Positions 8,795 to 16,546 of a DNA stretch of 64,000 nt are shown here, piece after piece. This DNA is from CAYOXD01 sp964407825 (GTDB taxonomy: Bacteria; Desulfobacterota; Desulfobacteria; Desulfobacterales; JAFDDL01): NCBI GenBank assembly GCA_964407825.1, contig CAYOXD010000001.1, positions 53,072-117,071 on the forward strand, in the 5' to 3' direction. How positions within the stretch are numbered: the first letter of the stretch is position 1; each line of letters opens with the position of its first letter. The translations under genes were made by a program, and so were the position numbers. The notes under the pieces were generated by a model. That model was given only the letters and a program-made list of their open reading frames with translations. It had not been told where the DNA came from and searched no databases.

Positions 8795-9715
8795 GTGAAA
8801 AATCGATATCGGGATCTGAACACCTATCTACGGGGACTTTTCGGATGCCGCGTACAAAAGGTCACCGTGGATGCGGGCCTCACCTGTCCCAACCGGGACG
8901 GCACGCTCTCTACGGCAGGATGCATCTTTTGCAATGAAAAGGGATCCGGCACCGGCGCCCATGCCCGGAACCTCACCATCACCGATCAGCTGCAGCAGGG
9001 GAAGGCATGGATGACCAAGCGGTACAAGGCTAAAAAATTCATCGCCTATTTCCAATCCTTCTCCAACACCTACGCCCCCCTGGACACACTCGAACGCCTG
9101 TACAACGAGGCCCTGGCCGAGGCAGACGTGGTGGGTCTCTCCATCGGCACCCGGCCCGATTGTGTGAACACCGGTGTTATTGATCTGTTAGCCTCCTACA
9201 CGCCGCAGCACCTCGTCTGGGTTGAATACGGGCTCCAATCGGCCCATGACGCAACCCTTGAACGCATCAACCGCGGTCACACCGTTTCATGCTTCCGCAA
9301 GGCGGTAGCCGCCACCCGGGGTCGCGGGATCCGCATCTGCGCCCATGTGATCCTCGGGCTTCCGGGTGAAACGGAGGCTCACATGATGGATACGGCCCGC
9401 CTGCTCTCAGCGCTGGGCATCGATGGGATCAAAATCCACCTGCTCTATGTGGTCAAGGGGACTGCGCTCGATGCAGCCTATCGAAGGGGAGAATATCAGT
9501 GCCTCGGCCAGGCAGAGTATGCACGGCTCGTCTGCCGGTTCATCGAGCGACTGCCACCGGAGATGATCATTCACCGACTCACCGGAGATCCGCATCCCGG
9601 AGAGTTGGTGGCCCCCATCTGGGCCCTGGACAGAAACAGGACCCTCACCCTCATCCAAAACCGCCTGGAGCAGGAGGACACCTGGCAGGGGAAATACAGC
9701 TCCGCCGGCAGGTAA
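8795..9715 (+). CDS. Radical SAM protein, YhcC/TIGR01212 family
   Basis: A 306-aa protein. The cluster motif is the spaced form CPNRDGTLSTAGCIFC, that is Cys-x12-Cys-x2-Cys, which marks the YhcC/TIGR01212 group. SIGTRPDC and VEYGLQSAHD are conserved SAM-barrel strands. The C-terminus (PPEMIIHRLTGD) matches the family. The start is GTG at 8795, preceded by GGAGGGGAG. The substrate is unknown. Confidence 0.9.
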   Translation: MKNRYRDLNTYLRGLFGCRVQKVTVDAGLTCPNRDGTLSTAGCIFCNEKGSGTGAHARNLTITDQLQQGKAWMTKRYKAKKFIAYFQSFSNTYAPLDTLERLYNEALAEADVVGLSIGTRPDCVNTGVIDLLASYTPQHLVWVEYGLQSAHDATLERINRGHTVSCFRKAVAATRGRGIRICAHVILGLPGETEAHMMDTARLLSALGIDGIKIHLLYVVKGTALDAAYRRGEYQCLGQAEYARLVCRFIERLPPEMIIHRLTGDPHPGELVAPIWALDRNRTLTLIQNRLEQEDTWQGKYSSAGR

Positions 9716-9721
9716 TCCCTC

Positions 9722-10348
9722 CTAAAACCCAAATTCCGCTAATAGGTCATCCACCAGGTCCTGCTTCATCTCCTCCGTGGTGGCGGCCTCGTTGACCTCA
9801 CGAAGCAGCTTTGCCTTTTGCTCCACATTTTCCGGAGATCCATTCTTTTGAATATTGAGGATCACCAATACCTCCACCAACCAGTCCCGCATCTGGCCGA
9901 GATCGTTGATCAGGGCCTCCATCTTCTGCCGGGCCACATCCTGGTAGGACTGGGAGGCAATGATATCAAAGAGATGGGCTTTCAATTCGGTCATTTTCTG
10001 GGTGAGCTCGGCGGGCGGCAAGTCAGCGACAGTCTTTTCAAGGTGGTCGACCTCAAAGGTCAGCTGGTCGGCGCTGTCGAGCACCTGACCGGTGGCCTGG
10101 GCCATGAGCTCGATAACGCTCTTGGCACTCATGACCGCCGAGGGCGCATGCTCACCCGCGCTGGTGAGCGGTGTTTCAACGCTCCTCATGTTGATCACCA
10201 GGGCATTGATCTTCTGCGCCAATACCGAAAGCATTCCTTCCGCGTCGACTTCGGTATCCCATTGATTATACTCGCCGTTAAGAATGGAGTCCGTAGCAGT
10301 GATCAATTGTTCGATGTACTTATTGATGTCTTTTTCCGCAGCAGCCAT
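9722..10348 (-). CDS. cheZ: CheZ-like CheY phosphatase
   Basis: A 208-aa helical protein. The segment DIIASQSYQDVARQ matches the CheZ catalytic helix, including the acidic residue and the Gln that positions water at the CheY aspartyl phosphate. The C-terminal QDLVDDLLAEFGF closely resembles the CheY-binding tail of CheZ. A GGAGG ribosome site lies 6 bases upstream. It follows the diguanylate cyclase gene on the same strand (77-bp gap), so the two are probably co-transcribed. No other chemotaxis gene is visible in the window. Confidence 0.85.
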   Translation of the reverse strand: MAAAEKDINKYIEQLITATDSILNGEYNQWDTEVDAEGMLSVLAQKINALVINMRSVETPLTSAGEHAPSAVMSAKSVIELMAQATGQVLDSADQLTFEVDHLEKTVADLPPAELTQKMTELKAHLFDIIASQSYQDVARQKMEALINDLGQMRDWLVEVLVILNIQKNGSPENVEQKAKLLREVNEAATTEEMKQDLVDDLLAEFGF

Positions 10349-10425
10349 TCTTAACCTCCGAGCCCCTCCAGACTCATTTCCTGCTGTTCGTAATTCCCGG
10401 CCGGTACGCCGCCCCGGACGGAACG

Positions 10426-12189
10426 CTACCGGTAACGTCGATGCTGTTTATAATAGGATTCCTTTGCCTCGTACATTCTTCGGTCCGCCTCATGGAACAT
10501 CTGATCCGGCGCCACCGCATCGACACCGCAGGCCCCGAAACTGACGGTCACGGGCAACCGCACACCGCCTCCCGCATCAAACTCAACGCCACTGAAAACG
10601 CTGTTTTCCAGTCGGCTCACCATGTCCTGAGCGCCATCGTCCGTGGTATTGGTAAGAAGAAGAAGGAATTCATCCCCGCCGGTCCTGGCAACGAAGTCGG
10701 TCTCCCGCGACGCCGCAGCAAGGTGCTTTGCCACCGTCACGATCAGGGTATCCCCTGCGCCATGGCCATACGCGTCATTGGCACGTTTCAAACCGTTGAC
10801 ATCGGCCACGACGATGGCATAGGGAATATCGAATTCGTGACGCTTTTTTTCCTCCTCCGCCAGGGCGGCTTCGAGATACCCCCTGTTGAACAGCCCTGTC
10901 AGGGGGTCGGTATTGGCCCGCTCCTCCAGTCGACGCGTCAGGATGCGATTGTCGAGGTAAGCACCGAGAGGCTCGAAATAAAGCGATTCCAGGTCCTCAT
11001 CCTCCCCCTCGGCGGGATTGACCAGAAAGGCCGTCCCGACCCGCCGTCCATCGCTGCCCAAGATGTTCCGCTGACGAATGGTTCGCCCCCCCGGGGATCC
11101 CTGGAGGAGCGACTCCGCATCGAGGTTGCCGTCGCGGGTGGAAAAGGACAACCGGATGAGCCGGTTCATCTGATCCTCCGGAAACCCCCGGTTCACGGTA
11201 AACCACAAACTGCCCGGACGAATATCCCTGACAATCACCGAGGCGGCTCCAGCATTGCAAACGGGAAGAAACATGTCCAGGAAAAACCTCACTACCGCCT
11301 TGGGGTCCGCCTCCTTTTGCATGGTGGTCCCCAACCGCACCAGTCCGGAGAGGATATCGTTCTTCCGGGTGATGGTCTCCTGCTGTTCACGGATCTTTTC
11401 GATCAGCTGGATTTGGCGGGTGGTGTTGCGCATAAGCAGCAGGCCCCCGTCGGTCTCAGGGGACTCGATGATGGTTTCGGTAAAATATTTTCCCTCCACC
11501 AGATGATGGGTTTTCCAGCCGCCGACCCCCTGGAACCCATCCCGCACCGGACAGGGGTCGCATGGCTCGTCCCTGCCGAAAAGACCGAAACAGGTATCGG
11601 CTCGGCCGGACGGCAACATTTCCTGCGTTGCGCTGTTCTTCCGCTGGATGTGGTATTGACGGTCGATGAGCACCAGGGCATCGGGCAGATGATCCAGAAG
11701 CCGGTTCAGCTGCGTCTCTTCCGCCGCGGATTGCCTGCGATGCCGCTCAACCAGGATATTCTTGGCCTGAAGCTCCTTTCGGGCGAGGTCCGTTTTCCGA
11801 AGCGCCCGTATCTCCCGGGACACATCGTTCAGGGTGATGACCAGACTCTTGCCCCAGGGCTGGATACCTTCCTTGAAAAAGCGGTTCCGGCCCGTTGCCT
11901 TGCCGATACGCAGCGCCTTTTCGAAGGTGGAGGACTCCCGTCCGGTTGCCAGGGGGCACTCGACGCAGGGCTCCTCTCCCCGGTGCAGCTTGGCATAACA
12001 GGTTTCCCCATCAGAGGGCAGCAGCGCCGTATCCAGCCCCAGCAGTTCCCTAGCCACCCGGTTCGCCGTCAGGATCCGGTAATTCGCATCGACCACAAGG
12101 ATACCCGCGTGGATGGACTCCAGGAGCTCATGCTCCTCCTTGCCACAGATTCCGGGAAGTGCGCTATGCTGGGTGATGCAGGTGTTCAT
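10426..12189 (-). CDS. Diguanylate cyclase with two PAS domains, GAF-like region and GGDEF
   Basis: A 587-aa cytoplasmic c-di-GMP synthase. PAS 1 (about 20-125) and PAS 2 (about 155-260) each carry a cysteine-bearing loop (CYAK...EEPCVECP and CFGL...EPCDPCP), a type common in anaerobe sensors. A GAF-like region follows (about 275-410). The GGDEF domain covers about 420-587 with an intact active site, TGGDEFLLLL. An allosteric I-site RETD lies exactly five residues before GGDEF, so product inhibition is expected. No transmembrane helix is seen. Confidence 0.93.
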   Translation of the reverse strand: MNTCITQHSALPGICGKEEHELLESIHAGILVVDANYRILTANRVARELLGLDTALLPSDGETCYAKLHRGEEPCVECPLATGRESSTFEKALRIGKATGRNRFFKEGIQPWGKSLVITLNDVSREIRALRKTDLARKELQAKNILVERHRRQSAAEETQLNRLLDHLPDALVLIDRQYHIQRKNSATQEMLPSGRADTCFGLFGRDEPCDPCPVRDGFQGVGGWKTHHLVEGKYFTETIIESPETDGGLLLMRNTTRQIQLIEKIREQQETITRKNDILSGLVRLGTTMQKEADPKAVVRFFLDMFLPVCNAGAASVIVRDIRPGSLWFTVNRGFPEDQMNRLIRLSFSTRDGNLDAESLLQGSPGGRTIRQRNILGSDGRRVGTAFLVNPAEGEDEDLESLYFEPLGAYLDNRILTRRLEERANTDPLTGLFNRGYLEAALAEEEKKRHEFDIPYAIVVADVNGLKRANDAYGHGAGDTLIVTVAKHLAAASRETDFVARTGGDEFLLLLTNTTDDGAQDMVSRLENSVFSGVEFDAGGGVRLPVTVSFGACGVDAVAPDQMFHEADRRMYEAKESYYKQHRRYR

Positions 12190-12632
12190 AAAATGCGATT
12201 GCGCCGTCTGCCTCTAAAAAAAGCATGGTTCTATATCATGGGTCAATTGGCAACATTAATTACCACTAGGTAACAACCCCTTCAGGTGAAACTGACCCAC
12301 AGGTGCTTTGTACGCATTGTTCCATCGTATCGGTGCGACCGCCAGAAATCTGTAAAAGAGCGCCCTCGGACACCGGCTGCCGTCCAGCGCGTCGCATCTG
12401 ATTAAATTATAAATTCAGCAAGGATATCTAAATACAGCATGTCATACAATAATGTCAACAACCTGTCACAGGCAATCGCGCATCGACAGTATAGATGGGG
12501 AAGTTCAAGATTCCACTGCAAACAAACCGGTATTTAGGCTAAGATAGGGGGCATCAGATCCACTGTGATGCGCCGGGTAACCGGTTCACGATTCAACGCA
12601 GCCTATACTGCGTCCATGAGGAAGATGACATC
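12190..12632. other. Intergenic region with stacked hairpins upstream of the receiver/PPDK gene
   Basis: This 443-base divergent region has no credible ORF. Near its plus-strand end it holds a closing stem (12525-12531 with 12580-12586, 7 bp) enclosing a 6-bp hairpin (12551-12571). A second 6-bp hairpin (12596-12613) lies just before the GAGGAAG ribosome site of the gene at 12633. This could be a structured leader. It does not match a riboswitch class I recognise. Confidence 0.45.
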
Positions 12633-15599
12633 ATGCTTACCCCCCCCGCCCCGAGCCGGCAGAGCCGCCACACGGACAGGCTCTACCCCTCCTTCAAGGT
12701 ATTTCATGAACTGATGACCTGGAAGGTTCGGAACATCCTGCTTGTCTCAAGCCCGTACGACGCCTTTATCATGGAGGAGGATGGACGGCTGGCCGGCAGA
12801 ATCATCGATGAGTACCGTGGCCTGAACCTGTCCAGACCGCCGCGCCTGTCCTGGGTGTCCACCGCCGAGGAGGCCTTGAAGGCGCTTTCCAGAGAAACTT
12901 ACGATATCGTCATCACCATGCCGCGTCTGGACGGCATGGCCCCCTATGAGCTGGGCAGAAAAATCAAGCAGACCACACCGAAACTTCCCGTGTTTCTGCT
13001 GACCCATTCCACCGCCCCCGTGTTTGCCCATCCTGACTGGCCGGAGCAGGGCGTCTTTGACAAGGTGTACGTGTGGAGCGGCAATACCGATATTCTCCTG
13101 GCCCTGATCAAGAGTGTCGAAGACCGGATGAACGTTGAATCCGACACCCGGGACGCCCTGGTGCGTGTCATCATCCTGGTGGAGGACTCCCCCATCCACG
13201 CCTCTTCCATCATTCCCCTGCTCTACAAGGAGATCGTCTCCCAAACCCAACGGGTGATGGAGGAATCCATCAACGAGGAGCATCGGCTGCTCAGAATGCG
13301 GGCCCGTCCCAAGATTCTCGTGGCCGAAACCTATGAGGAGGCCGTAGCGCTCTACCGGCGTTTTACCCCCTATCTCCTGTGCGTCATATCCGATGTACGG
13401 TTCTCCAGAAACGGGAAAATGGACGATCAGGCGGGGATTCGTCTCCTTTCGATGATCAAACGGGAGAATCCGAATATTGCCCTTTTAAACCTCAGTTCCG
13501 AAGAAAAAAACCGGAGACACGCCCAGGACCTCTCCATCGGCTTCATCAACAAGAACGCGGCAACGCTGCTGGAGGAAATCCGCCGTTTCTTCATCGACCA
13601 TCTCGGCTTTGGAGATTTCATCTTTCGCCTGCCCACGGGGGAAATCGTCGGACGGGCCGAAAACCTGCGGGCGATGGAAACGGCCCTTCCGGATATCCCA
13701 TCTGAATCCCTCTATTTTCATGGAATGAGAAACGATTTTTCCATCTGGCTCATGGCACGGGCGGAGGTACAATTGGCCTCGGAGCTGCGGCCGGTGAAGG
13801 TGACGGACTTTACGGATGAGAAAGACCTTCGGGGCTATCTCATCTCCTGTATTCAAAACCGGCGAAAGGGACAACAGCGGGGACATATCATCGATTTTAC
13901 AGACGATGAGTTCGATCCGGACAACGATTTCACCAAGGTTGGCAAGGGCTCCATGGGAGGCAAAGCCCGCAGCCTGGCCTTTATCTCCAGTCTGCTCAAG
14001 GAAAATCCAGGTCTCCAGGAATCCTTTCCCGGCCTGGACATCCGGATCCCCAAGACCCTGGCCATCACCACGGAGGGATTTGACACCTTCTTGGAGGATT
14101 CCGGCCTCCACGACCTTCCCTTCGACACCCTGACAGACGAAGCCATTACAGATCGGTTTCTGGAAGCCCCCCTTCCCGGCTGGCTGACCCGAAAGCTGGA
14201 AATCTTTCTGTCCAACACCCATTATCCCCTTGCCGTCCGTTCCTCGAGTCTTCTGGAAGACGCGCAATTCCAGCCCTTTGCAGGCATCTACCAGACACAC
14301 ATGATCCCCAACAACGAGCCGGACGCCGCCATTCGGCTGGAGCGGTTGGCACACGCCATCAAGCGCGTCTATGCCTCCACCTTTCTGGCAGCGCCACGGG
14401 CTTACGCCAATGGCACGATCCACCGGATCGAGGAAGAAAAGATGGCCGTGATCGTTCAGCAAATCGTCGGAACGCGATATGACCATTACTTTTACCCGGC
14501 CCTCTCTGGCATGGTGCAATCCTATAATTTCTATGCCATTTCCCACCTGGCACCGGAGGACGGGGTGGCCCATATCGCCGTCGGACTGGGAAAAACAGTG
14601 GTGGAAGGAGGTGCTTCCCTGCGCTTCTCCCCGGCACATCCACAATTTCTGCCCGGCTTTTCCACGGTGGAGGAAATCCTGGAGAACTCCCAGCGTCGCT
14701 TCTATGCCTTGGATATGACGGACAGGGGAGAATCGCCCTTGTCCCTGCTGGATATCGACACGGTGAGGGATCATCCCCCCATCCGCCTGATGTCGAGCAC
14801 CTATATCGTGGACGAACATCGCATCCGGGACGCAGGCCCGTCGAACGGTCATCCGGTCCTGACCTTCGCCGCCATTTTAAAATACGACATGATTCCGCTG
14901 CCGGCGCTGCTTCGGGAATTGCTCACCCTGGGGAAAAAGGGGCTGGGCGCGCCCGTGGAAATCGAATTTGCCGTCACCCTGGCCGATGGGTGGACCGGGG
15001 ACAAGGAGAGCAAACCGAGTTTCTCCCTCCTTCAGATACGGCCCATGGCCTATGGCTGCATTCAAACGGATGTCGAGGTTCTTCCGGAGGATGTAAAAAA
15101 CGCCTTCTGTTACTCCACCATGGCCATGGGCAATGGCTGCCAGGGGGACAGCGACCGGATCGTCTTTGTCAAGCCGGAGTCCTTCGACCCTTCCCAGACC
15201 CTGCAAATCGCGGACGAAATAGGCAAGATCAATCAGCAATTAAAGGGGCAAAACCGGAAGTACCTCCTGATCGGCCCCGGACGCTGGGGATCGGCAGACC
15301 GCTGGCTGGGCATCCCCGTCAAGTGGCACGACATCTCCCAGGCGACCATCATCGTGGAGACCACCGCGAAAAATCTCCAGGCGGTCCCCTCCCAGGGGAC
15401 CCACTTCTTTCACAACATCACTTCCATGGGAACCAGCTATCTAACGGTGGGGCCCAACAAAAAGGACTTTGTGGACTGGGGATGGCTCCAAGGGCTGCCG
15501 GTCGAGGAGGAAACAGCGTATGTCCGCCTGGTTCGGTGCCTTTCCCCCTTCACCGTCAAGATTGACGGTAAGGCATCTCGAGCGGTTCTGTTGAAATAG
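12633..15599 (+). CDS. Receiver-fused PEP/pyruvate-binding protein (PPDK N-domain, no phosphohistidine domain)
   Basis: A 988-aa protein. Two receiver-like regions occupy about 30-165 and 180-335. The first reads YDIVITMPRLDGM, where the phospho-acceptor aspartate and adjoining residues are missing. The second keeps it (CVISDVRFSRNGK). From about 430 to 810 there is a PEP/pyruvate-binding ATP-grasp region (GKGSMGGKARSLAF, then LAVRSSSLLEDAQFQPFAGIYQT). The mobile phosphohistidine domain and the PEP TIM barrel of PpsA or PPDK are absent, so it cannot run the whole PEP synthase cycle. The C-terminus (YLLIGPGRWGS and on) is a family-specific extension. The role is unknown, probably regulatory. 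Confidence 0.85.
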   Translation: MLTPPAPSRQSRHTDRLYPSFKVFHELMTWKVRNILLVSSPYDAFIMEEDGRLAGRIIDEYRGLNLSRPPRLSWVSTAEEALKALSRETYDIVITMPRLDGMAPYELGRKIKQTTPKLPVFLLTHSTAPVFAHPDWPEQGVFDKVYVWSGNTDILLALIKSVEDRMNVESDTRDALVRVIILVEDSPIHASSIIPLLYKEIVSQTQRVMEESINEEHRLLRMRARPKILVAETYEEAVALYRRFTPYLLCVISDVRFSRNGKMDDQAGIRLLSMIKRENPNIALLNLSSEEKNRRHAQDLSIGFINKNAATLLEEIRRFFIDHLGFGDFIFRLPTGEIVGRAENLRAMETALPDIPSESLYFHGMRNDFSIWLMARAEVQLASELRPVKVTDFTDEKDLRGYLISCIQNRRKGQQRGHIIDFTDDEFDPDNDFTKVGKGSMGGKARSLAFISSLLKENPGLQESFPGLDIRIPKTLAITTEGFDTFLEDSGLHDLPFDTLTDEAITDRFLEAPLPGWLTRKLEIFLSNTHYPLAVRSSSLLEDAQFQPFAGIYQTHMIPNNEPDAAIRLERLAHAIKRVYASTFLAAPRAYANGTIHRIEEEKMAVIVQQIVGTRYDHYFYPALSGMVQSYNFYAISHLAPEDGVAHIAVGLGKTVVEGGASLRFSPAHPQFLPGFSTVEEILENSQRRFYALDMTDRGESPLSLLDIDTVRDHPPIRLMSSTYIVDEHRIRDAGPSNGHPVLTFAAILKYDMIPLPALLRELLTLGKKGLGAPVEIEFAVTLADGWTGDKESKPSFSLLQIRPMAYGCIQTDVEVLPEDVKNAFCYSTMAMGNGCQGDSDRIVFVKPESFDPSQTLQIADEIGKINQQLKGQNRKYLLIGPGRWGSADRWLGIPVKWHDISQATIIVETTAKNLQAVPSQGTHFFHNITSMGTSYLTVGPNKKDFVDWGWLQGLPVEEETAYVRLVRCLSPFTVKIDGKASRAVLLK

Positions 15600-15638
15600 C
15601 GCCACCGACGGAGATGAGCAGGATAGCCAGGAGGAGAA

Positions 15639-15654
15639 CCCGGGGAAACCCGGG
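15639..15654. other. GAAA-tetraloop hairpin between convergent genes
   Basis: CCCGGG-GAAA-CCCGGG forms a stable 6-bp stem with a GNRA loop in the 110-base gap between the convergent receiver/PPDK gene and csp. No T-run adjoins it on the plus strand, so terminator function is uncertain. Confidence 0.45.
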
Positions 15655-15709
15655 CGAAAGGAAAGGGACACACCGGCCGCAAGGGCTGATGGCATGCCCC
15701 TTTCTCGGC

Positions 15710-15910
15710 CTATTCTTTCGTGACATTTTTAGCGGCAGGTCCCTTGTTGCTGTGCTCCACATCAAAGGTAACCCGGTCCCCCTCGGCAAGGGTCTTAAAA
15801 CCCGCCCCACTGATGGCGCTGTAGTGGACGAACACGTCCGCCCCCCCCTCCTGTTCGATAAACCCAAATCCTTTTTTGTCGTTGAACCACTTCACAACCC
15901 CGTTTGCCAT
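15710..15910 (-). CDS. Cold-shock domain protein (CspA family)
   Basis: A 66-aa single OB-fold RNA/DNA chaperone. It carries RNP1 (KGFGFI) and RNP2 (VFVHY), preceded by the typical GVVKWFNDKKG start. The start MANGVVKWF is chosen because GAGGGAGGG lies just upstream; the in-frame start at 15928 adds six residues not found in the family. The long non-coding region upstream (15911-16546) suggests a cold-shock type 5' leader. Confidence 0.96.
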   Translation of the reverse strand: MANGVVKWFNDKKGFGFIEQEGGADVFVHYSAISGAGFKTLAEGDRVTFDVEHSNKGPAAKNVTKE

Positions 15911-16546
15911 GATACTACCCTCCCTCAAGTTATGATTCTTCCTGGCACCGCGTGGTGATCGTCAACGCCCTTCAAACGATGGGAGCCACACGATGCGCCC
16001 GCCGAACGGGCATACGATAGTGAAACCATCCCCATCACCGGCAGGTTCAACGTGCCGGTGCGGGGCTGGAACGCACCCCTTCTTCAGCACTCTCCGTTCC
16101 CTCTTTCTGAATCTTTCACCCTAAGTCTCAAAACTCCCGGAAGTTACAGGCGAAACACGCCAAATCCCCCTTGGGTATACGGAAAGTTCTTCAGGCATCA
16201 CCCAAAGAGGGGCCTCGGCCTTCACTTTAGTCAGAATGTTGGGAAAATCATGCGATAAAAAACCGTCCCGCGCTTATGGGCAAGAGAAAGCATACTCAAT
16301 ATAAGTCGTATGGCAAAACCTATCTGTGCCATGTACCACGCACACAGGGATAGAACGGCATGGGGTGGTCCATGAAGCGTCTCAGGAAAAACCGATGGGC
16401 GCGTATGGCGGTGTATGAAATAAGGCTGAGGAAATACAGTCACCGTGAAAAACCTATGGCTTGACGCAACAATTATCCATTGTACAGGTTACAGTATGAC
16501 TGCGTCTAAACCATTTGACGGGCTTTGTCAAGTTTTTTTCGAGGGA
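15911..16546 (-). promoter_or_regulatory. Long structured region upstream of the cold-shock gene
   Basis: These 636 bases between parC (upstream, same strand) and csp hold no convincing gene. Two clean hairpins lie close to csp: 15997-16011 (GCCCG/CGGGC) and 16036-16060 (CACCGGCA/TGCCGGTG). A third, interrupted stem lies near 16160-16225 (TTGGGT pairing ACCCAA, extended by CCCC/GGGG on the minus strand). A structured leader fits cold-shock mRNAs, but no promoter is assigned. Confidence 0.45.

Noticed and set aside
10441..12273. 610-codon plus-strand frame
   Set aside because: Fully antisense to the PAS-GGDEF gene, which has clear domain motifs. The frame has no recognisable domain.
13485..14852. 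455-codon minus-strand frame
   Set aside because: Antisense to the receiver/PPDK gene; no domain signal, composition mirrors the real gene.
12633..15599. Annotation as phosphoenolpyruvate synthase
   Set aside because: The phosphohistidine and PEP-binding domains are absent, so the full reaction is not possible.
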